Notes under the pieces: generated by a model | What the model was told of the DNA's origin: nothing | The model's input: the letters and a program-made list of their open reading frames with translations, nothing else | Databases searched by the model: none | Assembly (NCBI RefSeq): GCF_016921115.1 | Contig: NZ_JAFFZS010000016.1 | Location: 62,001 to 126,000 of the forward strand | DNA length: 64,000 nucleotides | DNA from: Streptomyces actuosus | GTDB lineage: Bacteria; Actinomycetota; Actinomycetes; Streptomycetales; Streptomycetaceae | Direction of reading: 5' to 3' | In this document: positions 1 through 8,239 of the stretch, in pieces | How the letters are laid out: every line of letters begins with the position of its first letter | Numbering within the stretch: position 1 is the stretch's first letter | Position numbers and translations under genes: made by a program

Positions 1-1386
1 GGCGGCCGGCCGGGCACCCTGCCGGACCCCGGTGCGCTCGTCCCTCAGACGCCAGCGGGCGCGCATCCGCAGCAGGACGGCGACGAACACCGCCAGCAGG
101 GCGACGTAGCCGAGGACGACCACCCCCATCACCGCCCACAGGGTGCCGGCGGACGTGGTGGTGACCGCCTCCGACACCCGCATGTACCCGTAGACGATCC
201 AGGGCTGGCGGCCGACCTCGGTGGTGATCCAGCCCGCCTCGACGGCGATCAGGCAGGCGGCGCCGGCTCCGGCGGCGGCCCGCAGGAACCAGCGGGACCG
301 CGACGGATCGCGGTGCCGCCACCGGGCCCAGGCGTACCAGAGCGCGAGGAGCATCAGCACGCTGCCGATCAGGACCATCACGTCGAAGGCCGTGTGCACG
401 AGGGTCGCCTGACCCGTGGTCGGCCGGTCCTCCGCCGGTACCGACGTCAGTCCGGTCACCTCGGTGCTGGGGCTGAAACCGGCGAGCACGGAGTCGAGTT
501 GGGGGATTCTGATGCCTCCGGACACCGAGCCGTCCGGGTTCAGCCGCCCGAAGATGTACTCGGGGACGTGCGTGCCGGTCCGCCAGACCAGCTCCGTCGC
601 CGCGAACTTCACCGCCTGCTGGTGGAAGACGGACCGCGCGATGAAGTCGCCGAGGAAGAGCTGCACCGGGGTGAGCACCGCGGCGGCCGTGAACGGAACC
701 GTGAAGCCCAGCCGGTGGTAGCGGTCCCGGCGCCCCCGCAGCATCCCGGTCGCGTAGACGCCCGCCACGACGAACCCGGCGGTCATGAACATTCCCACCA
801 CGAAATGCCAGTACTCGGGCCCGAACATCGGGGTGAACACCGCCGCGCGCACGTCGACGCCGACGGGGTCGCCGTTCGCGTCGAGCCGGAAGCCGCGGGG
901 GGTGTTCATCCAGGAGTTCGCCGCCAGGATCCCGAACGCCCCCAGCAGCGCGACGAAGGGCAGCGGCACACCGAGCGCGAAATGGGTCCACGGCCGCAGC
1001 CGGCGCCACCCGTAGAGGTAGACCGAGATCAGCACGGCCTCCAGGAAGAACGCCCACGCCTCGACGCCGAACCCGAGCCCGAAGACGTCCCCCCAGCGCC
1101 CCATCAGCCCGGGCCACAGCAGCCCGAACTCGAAGGACAGCACGGTCCCGGTCACCACACCCACCGCGAACTGCACGGCCATCACCGCCGACCAGCGGCG
1201 GGCCAGCAGCATGGCCACCGGGTCGTCACCGCGCAGGGCCCGGTAGTGCATCAGCAGGGTGACGAAGGGCAGGGCGACGCCGAACGGCACCAGCAGAATG
1301 TGGGTGCCGAGGCTGAAGGCCATCAGCTCCCGGGCCGGCAGCAGCTGCGCCGGGTCCGCTGCCAGCAGCAGTACGGCCCCTGTCAC
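1..1386 (-). CDS. cydA: Cytochrome bd ubiquinol oxidase subunit I, C-terminus cut by the window edge
   Basis: Membrane subunit of the quinol:O2 oxidoreductase that carries the haems and the quinol site. Read from GTG at 1386 it gives 462 codons in frame to base 1. Family marks are an early His (residue 29) in the first helix (THILLVPFGVAL), EFGLLWP near residue 85, the segment VEAWAFFLEAVLISVYLYGW, and the diagnostic GRQPW near residue 388. Several hydrophobic helices follow one another. E. coli CydA has GRQPW near the same position, so little should be missing, although the stop is outside the window. No Rex-type operator (TGTGAA-N6-TTCACA) is visible upstream. The start overlaps the stop of a short possible leader ORF, and the gene lacks a good ribosome site of its own. 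Confidence 0.93.
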   Translation of the reverse strand, partial: MTGAVLLLAADPAQLLPARELMAFSLGTHILLVPFGVALPFVTLLMHYRALRGDDPVAMLLARRWSAVMAVQFAVGVVTGTVLSFEFGLLWPGLMGRWGDVFGLGFGVEAWAFFLEAVLISVYLYGWRRLRPWTHFALGVPLPFVALLGAFGILAANSWMNTPRGFRLDANGDPVGVDVRAAVFTPMFGPEYWHFVVGMFMTAGFVVAGVYATGMLRGRRDRYHRLGFTVPFTAAAVLTPVQLFLGDFIARSVFHQQAVKFAATELVWRTGTHVPEYIFGRLNPDGSVSGGIRIPQLDSVLAGFSPSTEVTGLTSVPAEDRPTTGQATLVHTAFDVMVLIGSVLMLLALWYAWARWRHRDPSRSRWFLRAAAGAGAACLIAVEAGWITTEVGRQPWIVYGYMRVSEAVTTTSAGTLWAVMGVVVLGYVALLAVFVAVLLRMRARWRLRDERTGVRQGARPAA

Positions 1387-1469
1387 CGGTGCCGCCCCGT
1401 ACCGCGCACGGCCCCGCGGCGCGCGGGGCGTGGCGACGGGACACCTGCGTGCTCCGCGCGATCGTCCAC
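1383..1469 (-). CDS. Possible 28-residue leader ORF coupled to cydA
   Basis: A short GTG ORF lies immediately before cydA. It has a strong ribosome-binding site (GGGAGG, about 8 bases before the GTG), and its TGA overlaps the cydA GTG in a GTGA 4-base overlap. The peptide is Arg-rich (about 8 of 28 residues) and resembles nothing I recognise. The overlap and the absence of a good Shine-Dalgarno in front of cydA suggest translational coupling. A chance ORF is quite possible at this GC content. Confidence 0.3.
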   Translation of the reverse strand: MDDRAEHAGVPSPRPARRGAVRGTGRHR

Positions 1470-1651
1470 CGTGAGGTCCTCCCGTGAGGTGAGCCGTCGC
1501 CCTCACCCAAACACTGGACGGCCCGAGGAGGGGCGCTCACGCGGCGGCATTGCTCCGGATGCCGCTGAGACCTCGATCGAGCGGGTTCCTCCCGGCCCGC
1601 CCGGCGGCGCCCGGGCGGCGCGGTCCGCCGCGCGCTTCTAGCCTGGGAGAC

Positions 1652-2395
1652 ATGTTGGGGCTTCCTGATCACGTACGGGCCTGTCTGTTCGACCTCGACG
1701 GCGTCCTCACCCGGACCGCGAAGGTGCACGCCGCCGCCTGGAAGGAGATGTTCGACGGATATCTCCGCGACCGCGCGGAGCGCGAGGGCACCGCGTTCGT
1801 GCCCTTCGACGCGGTCGACGACTACGACGCGTACGTGGACGGGCGACCCCGCGCGGACGGGGTGCGCACCTTCCTCGCGTCGCGCGGGGTGCAACTGCCC
1901 GAGGGGACGCCGGACGACCCGCCGGAGGCCGAGACCGTGACCGGTCTGGGCACCCGGAAGAACATCCTGGTGCTGCGCCGGATCCGCGAGGAGGGCGTGG
2001 AGCCGTACGAGGGCTCGGTCGCCTTCGTCCACGCGGTGCGGAAGGCCGGTCTGGCCTGCGCGGTGGTGTCGTCGAGCGCGAACTGCCGGGACGTCCTGGT
2101 GGCGGCCGGTATCGAGGACCTGTTCGACGAGCGGATCGACGGCATCACGGCGCGCGACCGCGACCTGCGCGGGAAACCCGACCCGGACACCTATCTGGAG
2201 GCGGCCCGGGACCTGGGCGTGGAGCCGGGCGCCGCCGCCGTGTTCGAGGACGCCCTGGCCGGCGTCGAGGCCGGGCGGGCGGGACGTTTCGGGGTGGTCG
2301 TCGGGGTCGACCGGGTGGGCCAGGCGGAGCAGCTGACGGCGCACGGAGCGGACGTCGTCGTCCGTGACCTGGCCGAACTCCTGGACGCACGATGA
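1652..2395 (+). CDS. HAD-superfamily beta-phosphoglucomutase-like phosphatase/mutase
   Basis: A 247-residue HAD protein of the beta-phosphoglucomutase group, expected to interconvert beta-glucose-1-phosphate and glucose-6-phosphate. The nucleophile motif is FDLDGVL (Asp14, Asp16). Motif II is the SSSANC segment, motif III the Lys in RGKPDPDTY, and motif IV the acidic pair in VFEDALAGVEAG. The ATG at 1652 fits the start of homology, although the frame is open upstream to 1550. A TAGCCT -10-like hexamer ends 7 bases before it, suggesting a leaderless or near-leaderless message. Its TGA overlaps the next ATG (ATGA). The downstream GH65 phosphorylase would supply its sugar phosphate, the classic phosphorylase/mutase pair. 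Confidence 0.9.
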   Translation: MLGLPDHVRACLFDLDGVLTRTAKVHAAAWKEMFDGYLRDRAEREGTAFVPFDAVDDYDAYVDGRPRADGVRTFLASRGVQLPEGTPDDPPEAETVTGLGTRKNILVLRRIREEGVEPYEGSVAFVHAVRKAGLACAVVSSSANCRDVLVAAGIEDLFDERIDGITARDRDLRGKPDPDTYLEAARDLGVEPGAAAVFEDALAGVEAGRAGRFGVVVGVDRVGQAEQLTAHGADVVVRDLAELLDAR

Positions 2396-4788
2396 TCACC
2401 CACTCCTGCTTCACGGTCGAGCCGTGGTGTCTGCGCGAGACGGAACTCAACCTGGACCTGCTCGCCCAGAGCGAGTCGGTGTTCGCGCTGTCGAACGGGC
2501 ACGTCGGGTGGCGCGGGAACCTCGACGAGGGCGAGCCCCACGGGCTGCCAGGCGCCTACCTCAACGGCGTGTACGAGCGGCACCCGCTGCCGTACGCGGA
2601 AGCCGGCTACGGCTATCCGGAGTCCGGCGAGACCATGATCAACGTCACCGACGGCAAGGTCGTCCGGCTGCTGGTCAACGACCACCCGTGCGACCTGCGC
2701 TACGGGCGGCTGCTGGAGCACGAGCGGGTGCTGGACTTCCGCACCGGTGTGCTCAGCCGCACCGCGCGGTGGACCACGCCCGGAGGCCAGACCGTCCGCA
2801 TCCGCTCGCGCCGGCTGGTGTCCTTCACCCAGCGGGCGGTGGCCGCCGTGGTCTACGAGGTCGAGCCGGTCCACGGCACGGTCACGGTCGCGGTCCAGTC
2901 CGAACTCGTCGCCAACGAGCAACTGCCGCACGTCGAGGGGGACCCGCGGGTCGCGGCGGTGACCGGCTCCCCGCTCGTGGCCGAGGAGCACTTCGCGCAG
3001 GAGACCCGGATGCGGCTGGTGCACCGCACCGGCGTCAGCGGGCTGCGGGTGGGAGCGGCGGCCGACCACCTCGTCGAAGGCCCCGAGAGCACACGTTGGA
3101 CGTCGCAGAGCGAGCCCGACGTCGTCCGTCTGACGGTGACCGCGGACCTGAAGCCCGGGCAGCGGCTGCGGCTCGTCAAGTTCGTCGCCCACGGCTGGTC
3201 CGGGCAGCGCTCCCTGCCGGCCGTGCGCGATCAGGTCGAAGGGGCGGTGGCGGCCGCGGTCAGCGCCGGCTGGGAGGGACTCGCCGCCGAACAGCGCCAC
3301 TTCCTGGATCGGTTCTGGGCCGGGGCCGACGTCGAGGTGGAGGGGGACGCGCAGATCCAGCAGGCGGTGCGGTTCGCCCTGTTCCACGTCCTGCAGGCGG
3401 CGGCCCGCGGGGAGCAGCGGGCGATCCCCGCGAAGGGCCTGACCGGAACCGGGTACGACGGTCACTCCTTCTGGGACACCGAGTCCTATGTGCTGCCGGT
3501 GCTCTCCCTCACCGCGCCGCAGGCCGTCGGCCCGGTGCTGAAGTGGCGGCACCGGACCCTGCCGGCGGCCCGGGAACGCGCGCGCCTGCTCGGGCTGGAG
3601 GGGGCGGCCTTCCCCTGGCGGACGATCAACGGAGCGGAGTGCTCGGCCTACTGGCCCGCCGGAACCGCGGCCTTCCACGTGAACGCCGACATCGCCCGGG
3701 CCGCGGTCCGGTACGTCATGGTCAGCGGCGACGAGGAGTTCGAGCGCGCCGAGGGGCTGGACCTGCTCGTGGACACGGCCCGGCTGTGGCGTTCCCTCGG
3801 CCACCACGACCCGGAAGGCGTCTTCCACATCGACGGGGTCACCGGACCCGACGAGTACAGCGCCGTCGCCCGGGACAACCTGTACACCAACGTCATGGCC
3901 CGGCAGAACCTGCTGGCCGCGGCGGACGCGGCCACGCGCCATCCGGACCGGGCCGAGGAACTCGGCGTCGACGACGAGGAGACGGCCGCCTGGCGGGACG
4001 CCGCGGCCCGCATGGCGATCCCGTACAACGAGACCCTGGGCGTGCACGAGCAGTCGGCGGGATTCACCCGCCTCCAGCACTGGGACTTCGAGCAGACCCC
4101 GTCCGACCACTACCCGCTCCTGCTGCACTACCCCTACTTCGACCTGTACCGCAAGCAGGTGGTGAAGCAGGCCGACCTCGTGCTGGCGATGCTGGAGTGC
4201 CCGGACGCCTTCACCGACGAGCAGAAGGCACGCAACTTCGCGTACTACGAGGCGCTGACCGTCCGCGACTCCTCCCTGTCCGCGTGCTGCCAGGCGGTCC
4301 TCGCCGCCGAGACCGGACACCTGCGGCTGGCCTACGCGTACCTCCGCGAGGCGGCGCTGATGGACCTGGAGGACCTGGAGCACAACACCCGCGACGGGCT
4401 GCACATCGCCTCACTGGCCGGTACGTGGATCGCCGTCGTCGTCGGCCTGGGCGGCCTGCGCCGGCACGCCGGCGAGGAGGGGAACCCCGACCGACTGGGC
4501 TTCGCCCCCCGCCTGCCCGAGGCGCTGTCCCGGGTGGTGTTCACCGTGACGGTGCGCGGGCGCAGGCTGAAGGTGGACATCGGCCCCGACGAGGTGCGCT
4601 ACGTCCTGGTGGAGGGCGAACCCCTGGTGGTGCTGCACCACGGGGAGCCGGTGACGGTGGCCGCCGGCGCACCGGTGCAGCGCCCGGTGCCCCACCTCCC
4701 CGCCGGCCCCGAGCCGCAGCAGCCCCGTGGCCGCCGCCCCATCGGCCTGACCGACGGACAGGAACCCGGGGGAGAGCCGCAGGACTGA
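2392..4788 (+). CDS. Glycoside hydrolase family 65 disaccharide phosphorylase
   Basis: A 798-residue GH65 enzyme that phosphorolyses an alpha-linked glucose disaccharide (maltose, trehalose or kojibiose; the exact substrate cannot be read from sequence) to beta-glucose-1-phosphate plus glucose. The N-terminal beta-sandwich spans roughly residues 1-250, the (alpha/alpha)6 barrel about 310-690, and a C-terminal beta domain follows. The catalytic acid lies in TGPDEY (Glu488), matching the family position. The conserved segment GTGYDGHSFWDTESY is also present. The gene is translationally coupled by ATGA to the HAD mutase gene, so the two form a two-step route to glucose-6-phosphate. The last 40 or so residues are Pro-rich and look non-catalytic. 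Confidence 0.93.
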   Translation: MITHSCFTVEPWCLRETELNLDLLAQSESVFALSNGHVGWRGNLDEGEPHGLPGAYLNGVYERHPLPYAEAGYGYPESGETMINVTDGKVVRLLVNDHPCDLRYGRLLEHERVLDFRTGVLSRTARWTTPGGQTVRIRSRRLVSFTQRAVAAVVYEVEPVHGTVTVAVQSELVANEQLPHVEGDPRVAAVTGSPLVAEEHFAQETRMRLVHRTGVSGLRVGAAADHLVEGPESTRWTSQSEPDVVRLTVTADLKPGQRLRLVKFVAHGWSGQRSLPAVRDQVEGAVAAAVSAGWEGLAAEQRHFLDRFWAGADVEVEGDAQIQQAVRFALFHVLQAAARGEQRAIPAKGLTGTGYDGHSFWDTESYVLPVLSLTAPQAVGPVLKWRHRTLPAARERARLLGLEGAAFPWRTINGAECSAYWPAGTAAFHVNADIARAAVRYVMVSGDEEFERAEGLDLLVDTARLWRSLGHHDPEGVFHIDGVTGPDEYSAVARDNLYTNVMARQNLLAAADAATRHPDRAEELGVDDEETAAWRDAAARMAIPYNETLGVHEQSAGFTRLQHWDFEQTPSDHYPLLLHYPYFDLYRKQVVKQADLVLAMLECPDAFTDEQKARNFAYYEALTVRDSSLSACCQAVLAAETGHLRLAYAYLREAALMDLEDLEHNTRDGLHIASLAGTWIAVVVGLGGLRRHAGEEGNPDRLGFAPRLPEALSRVVFTVTVRGRRLKVDIGPDEVRYVLVEGEPLVVLHHGEPVTVAAGAPVQRPVPHLPAGPEPQQPRGRRPIGLTDGQEPGGEPQD

Positions 4789-4823
4789 CGCCCTCTCCTG
4801 CCCGCGGGAAGGAGACTCCGGTC

Positions 4824-4842
4824 CGTACCGCTGCGCGGTACG
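4824..4842. terminator. Hairpin between convergent GH65 and ROK genes
   Basis: CGTACCG, a 5-base loop, then CGGTACG, in the 62-base gap between two converging genes. There is no T-tract. It may serve as a weak bidirectional terminator. Confidence 0.4.
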
Positions 4843-4850
4843 CCCTCGGG

Positions 4851-6056
4851 CTACGCGCCGGCGCGGGCCAGCGTCTCCAGAGGACCGACCAGCATCTCGG
4901 AGAAGGCGAGTTCGGCGGCTCCGATCAGCACCGCGTCGTCGCCGAGTTCCCCCACACGCAGCCGCAGGTTCTCCCGGGAGGCCGCGAGGGCATGGCGGTT
5001 GATGCGGCTGCGGATCTGGGCGGCGGAGCCGAGGAACACCTCGCGGAGCGTCCCCCCGAAGACGACGGTGCGTGGGTTGAACACGTTGACCAGGTTGGCG
5101 ACACCGATGCCGAGCCAGTCGCCGACGTCGTGCAGGGCGGCCCGGGCGGCGACGTCGCCCCGGTCGGCCGCTTCGACGACGGCGCGTACGGCGTCCCTGC
5201 CGGTGGCCGCGGGGTCGCGTTGCGCGGCCTCCAGCAGGGCGCGCTCACCGGCCTCGGCCTCGAGGCAGCCCCGCGCTCCGCAGCCACAGGGCCTGCCCTC
5301 GTACGGGTTGACGACCATGTGCCCGATCTCGCCGCCGTATCCCTGGTCGCCGCCCAGCAGCCGGCCGCCCGTGACGATCCCGCCACCGATGCCGATGTCG
5401 CCGTGCAGGTACACGAGGTCCTGGCAGCCGGTCGCGACTCCCCGCAGATGCTCCGCGAGCGCACCGAGGCTGGCCTCGTTCTCGACCGAGACGGGCAGAC
5501 CGAGGTCCAGCCGGCGCACGAGGTCCTCGCCGAACTCCTCGTCCTCCCAACCGCTGTAGGGGGCGGTACGGACGAGGCCGTCGGGCCGCCGCACCATCCC
5601 GCGGACCGCTGCGGCCACGCCGACGCAGGACGTTCCCTTCGGCGCGGTGCCCACCATCTCCAGCGCGGAGGCGGCGAGGGCCTCGGCCACCTTGCCCGCG
5701 TCGTGACCGCCGGGAGGCACGGGGATCTCCCTGCGGTCGAGGAAGACACCGCCCAGTCCGATGCGTGCGACGGCCAGCCGGTCCACGCCCACGTCGAAGG
5801 CGAGGACGTACGCGCGGTCGGACTCGGTCCGTACGACCAGGGACGGCCGGCCCGCCCTGCCGGTCTCGCGGGGCAGTCCCTCACGGACCAGGCCGACCGA
5901 GGCCAGCTCGCTGACCAGACCCAGGATCGTGCTGCGGTTGAGACCCATGCGCTCGGCCAGGGCGGTCCGTGACAGGGAGCCGCCGATGTGCACGTGACGG
6001 AGCAAGGTGCCGAGATTGTGCCGGCGGATCTCTTCCTGCGAGGGACCGGCTTTCAT
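4851..6056 (-). CDS. rok7B7: ROK-family transcriptional regulator, Rok7B7-like
   Basis: A 401-residue regulator with an N-terminal winged helix-turn-helix (about residues 9-70, including SRTALAERMGLNRSTI) and a C-terminal ROK sugar-kinase fold. Visible ROK marks are the glycine-rich GIGGGIV and the zinc motif CGCGARGCLE. The ATG at 6056 (MKAGPSQEEIRRHN) was chosen over an upstream in-frame ATG at 6104 because the longer form would overlap the xylH coding end and add unrelated residues. It sits 13 bases after xylH, so it is the last gene of xylFGH-rok. In S. coelicolor the ROK gene beside xylFGH is Rok7B7, linked to xylose transport and carbon control. I infer the same identity from the context. 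Confidence 0.85.
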   Translation of the reverse strand: MKAGPSQEEIRRHNLGTLLRHVHIGGSLSRTALAERMGLNRSTILGLVSELASVGLVREGLPRETGRAGRPSLVVRTESDRAYVLAFDVGVDRLAVARIGLGGVFLDRREIPVPPGGHDAGKVAEALAASALEMVGTAPKGTSCVGVAAAVRGMVRRPDGLVRTAPYSGWEDEEFGEDLVRRLDLGLPVSVENEASLGALAEHLRGVATGCQDLVYLHGDIGIGGGIVTGGRLLGGDQGYGGEIGHMVVNPYEGRPCGCGARGCLEAEAGERALLEAAQRDPAATGRDAVRAVVEAADRGDVAARAALHDVGDWLGIGVANLVNVFNPRTVVFGGTLREVFLGSAAQIRSRINRHALAASRENLRLRVGELGDDAVLIGAAELAFSEMLVGPLETLARAGA

Positions 6057-6069
6057 GGAGCCCCAGACC

Positions 6070-7350
6070 TCATCGTTGTACGGCCCGGCGACGGGACAGG
6101 GCATCCACGCCTGCGGCCACCAGCAGAACCGAACCCGTGACAGCGTACTTGACCCCGGAGCTGTACCCCATCAGGCCCATACCGTTCTGGATGACCGCGA
6201 CGACCATGCCGCCGAGCACGGCGTCCACCACTCGCCCGCGTCCGCCGAACAGGCTCGTCCCACCGATCACCGCGGCGCCGACCGCCAGCAGCAGCACGTT
6301 GCTGCCACCGGTGTTGGGGTCGACCGAGTTGCCCCGCGAGGCGGCGATGATGCCGCCGACCGCGGCCAGGGACGAGCAGATGACGAACGCGGAGACACGG
6401 ATGGCGGCCACGTCGATGCCGGCCCGGCGGGCCGCCTCGGCGTTGCCGCCCACCGCGTACATGTGCAGGCCGAACGAGGTGCGCTGGAGCAGGAAGGTGC
6501 CGGCGACGAGCAGAACGGCGATGACCGGCACCACGATCGGCACGCCCCTGAGCGAGTCGACGATGACGTTGCGGCTGCGCTCCTGGTTGAGCAGGTGGAC
6601 GGCGATCGCGCCGAGCACCGCCAGACCCCCGATCCTGACGGCGAGCAGGGCGAGCGGGGCGGTGGTGAGCCCGCGATGCCGGCGGTTGCGGTTCTGCCGC
6701 AGTTGTATGGCCGCGTACACCGCCACGCCGACGGCGAGCAGCAGCCAGCCCAGCGCGGGCGAGAGGTTGTCGTTGGCGACGGCCAGGATCGTCCGGTCCC
6801 GGATGGAGATGTTGGTGCCTTCCTTGAGGAGCATCAGCACGATGCCCTGGAACCCGAGGAAGGCGGCCAGGGTGACCACGAACGAGGGGATGCCGACCTT
6901 CGCCACCAGCAGGCCGAGCAGCAGGCCGATCACCGTGCCGGTGAGGATCGCCGCACCGACGGCGCCGTACCAGGGCCAGCCCTGGTCGGTGAGCAGGATG
7001 GCCAGGACGGCGGCGCAGACCCCGCTGGCGTACCCCGCGGACAGGTCGATCTCGCCGAGGAGGAGGACGAAGACCAGGCCCATGGCGATGGCGATGCTGC
7101 CCGCGCCCTGGGTGAGCAGGTTGGCGAAGTTCAGCTCGGACAGGAAGACCGGGCGCAGGGCGGCGAAGAACACGCACAGGACGATCAGGCCGAGCACGGC
7201 GGGAAGGGCGCCCAACTCGCCTCCGCGTACCCGTTCGGCGTAGGTACGGGCGACGGAGCGCAGGCTCGCGGTCCCGGCCTCCTCGTTCTTCTTCGACGCG
7301 CCGGAAACACCCGGCAGCTCCGGCTTCTCGGGGGTGACGGCGGCGGTCAT
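6070..7350 (-). CDS. xylH: Sugar ABC transporter permease, XylH/RbsC type
   Basis: A 426-residue inner-membrane permease of the BPD_transp_2 family, the channel of a pentose importer. About ten hydrophobic helices are visible. Recognisable segments are LLGEIDLSAGY near the front, GIPSFVVTLAAFLG, and GGTSLFGGRGRVVDAVLGG near the end. The ATG at 7350 overlaps the xylG stop (ATGA), so the two are coupled. A cytoplasmic loop rich in Arg and Asn (QLRQNRNRRHRG) lies mid-protein, as is common in XylH-like permeases. The long frame continues upstream through xylG, but that part is a shadow. Confidence 0.93.
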   Translation of the reverse strand: MTAAVTPEKPELPGVSGASKKNEEAGTASLRSVARTYAERVRGGELGALPAVLGLIVLCVFFAALRPVFLSELNFANLLTQGAGSIAIAMGLVFVLLLGEIDLSAGYASGVCAAVLAILLTDQGWPWYGAVGAAILTGTVIGLLLGLLVAKVGIPSFVVTLAAFLGFQGIVLMLLKEGTNISIRDRTILAVANDNLSPALGWLLLAVGVAVYAAIQLRQNRNRRHRGLTTAPLALLAVRIGGLAVLGAIAVHLLNQERSRNVIVDSLRGVPIVVPVIAVLLVAGTFLLQRTSFGLHMYAVGGNAEAARRAGIDVAAIRVSAFVICSSLAAVGGIIAASRGNSVDPNTGGSNVLLLAVGAAVIGGTSLFGGRGRVVDAVLGGMVVAVIQNGMGLMGYSSGVKYAVTGSVLLVAAGVDALSRRRAVQR

Positions 7351-8123
7351 GCGGTGGCTCCGTTGCTGTGGGCGAGGCCGAGGTCCCCGCTGCGGCCTGA
7401 GGTGATGAGTTCGACGACCTGGGAGTGTGTGACGTCCGAGGTGCTGACCTGGGCGGCCATCCGGCCCAGGTAGAGGGCGGCGATCCGGTCGGACACCGCG
7501 AAGACGTCGTTCATGTTGTGCGAGATCAGGACCACGGCGAGGCCGTTGTCGGCCAGTCGCCGGACCAGTTCGAGGACCTGTGCCGTCTGGGCGACACCGA
7601 GCGCGGCGGTCGGCTCGTCCAGGATGACGACCTTGCTGTTCCACAGCACGGCCTTGGCGATGGCCACCGTCTGCCGTTGGCCGCCGGAGAGGCTGGAGAC
7701 CTGCTGGCGGATGGACTTGACGGTGCGGACCGACAGCCCTTCGAGGGTCTTGGCGGCCATCTCCTCCATCGTCGCGTCGTCCAGCACGAGGCCCCGGCGT
7801 CGCTCGCGGCCGAGGAACATGTTCTGCACGATGTCGAGGTTGTCGCAGAGCGCCAGGTCCTGGTAGACGATCTCGACCCCCAGGGCCGCCGCGTCACGCG
7901 GGCTGTGCACCTGCACCTGCCGGCCTTCGCACCAGTACTCGCCCCCGTCGATCGGGTGGATCCCGCCGATGCACTTGACCAGGGTCGACTTGCCGGCGCC
8001 GTTGTCGCCGACGAGGGCGGTCACCTCCCCCGGGTGGACGGTGAAGGACACGTCGTGCAGGACCCGCACGGATCCGAAACTCTTGTCGATTCCGCGCAGT
8101 TCGAGGATCGGGGTCGCTGTCAT
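7347..8123 (-). CDS. xylG: Sugar ABC transporter ATP-binding protein, XylG type
   Basis: A 258-residue ATPase with a single nucleotide-binding domain. Walker A is GDNGAGKST, the signature is LSGGQRQ, Walker B is VVILDEPTAALG, and the H-loop is VVLISHNMNDV. RbsA/XylG proteins with two fused ATPase domains run to about 500 residues. This is the one-domain form common in Actinobacteria, so it probably works as a homodimer with XylH. The ATG at 8123 has an AAGGAG ribosome site. The start at 8867 in the same frame belongs to the xylF shadow. The gene overlaps xylH by 4 bases. Confidence 0.93.
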   Translation of the reverse strand: MTATPILELRGIDKSFGSVRVLHDVSFTVHPGEVTALVGDNGAGKSTLVKCIGGIHPIDGGEYWCEGRQVQVHSPRDAAALGVEIVYQDLALCDNLDIVQNMFLGRERRRGLVLDDATMEEMAAKTLEGLSVRTVKSIRQQVSSLSGGQRQTVAIAKAVLWNSKVVILDEPTAALGVAQTAQVLELVRRLADNGLAVVLISHNMNDVFAVSDRIAALYLGRMAAQVSTSDVTHSQVVELITSGRSGDLGLAHSNGATA

Positions 8124-8152
8124 GGAGGACGGCTCCTTGTTGTCGTGAGGTC

Positions 8153-8186
8153 GCGGGGCCCGGGAAGGTGGGAGCCCGGGGCCCGC
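8153..8186 (-). other. GC hairpin in the xylF-xylG intergenic region
   Basis: A near-perfect inverted repeat built on GGGCCCGGG and CCCGGGGCCC, with one bulge and a 10-base loop. It lies between the binding-protein gene and the ATPase gene and has no T-tract. Such hairpins often protect the binding-protein mRNA 3' end, giving more XylF than XylGH. Confidence 0.5.
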
Positions 8187-8239
8187 GGTCGGGCCGGCCG
8201 GCCGGACGCGGGGAATCGGTCCGGCCGGTCGGTCGGGGG

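Noticed and set aside
2364..5972. A 1202-codon open frame on the plus strand over the GH65 and ROK genes
   Set aside because: Out-of-frame shadow with extreme Arg/Pro content; the real genes are the GH65 and ROK ones.
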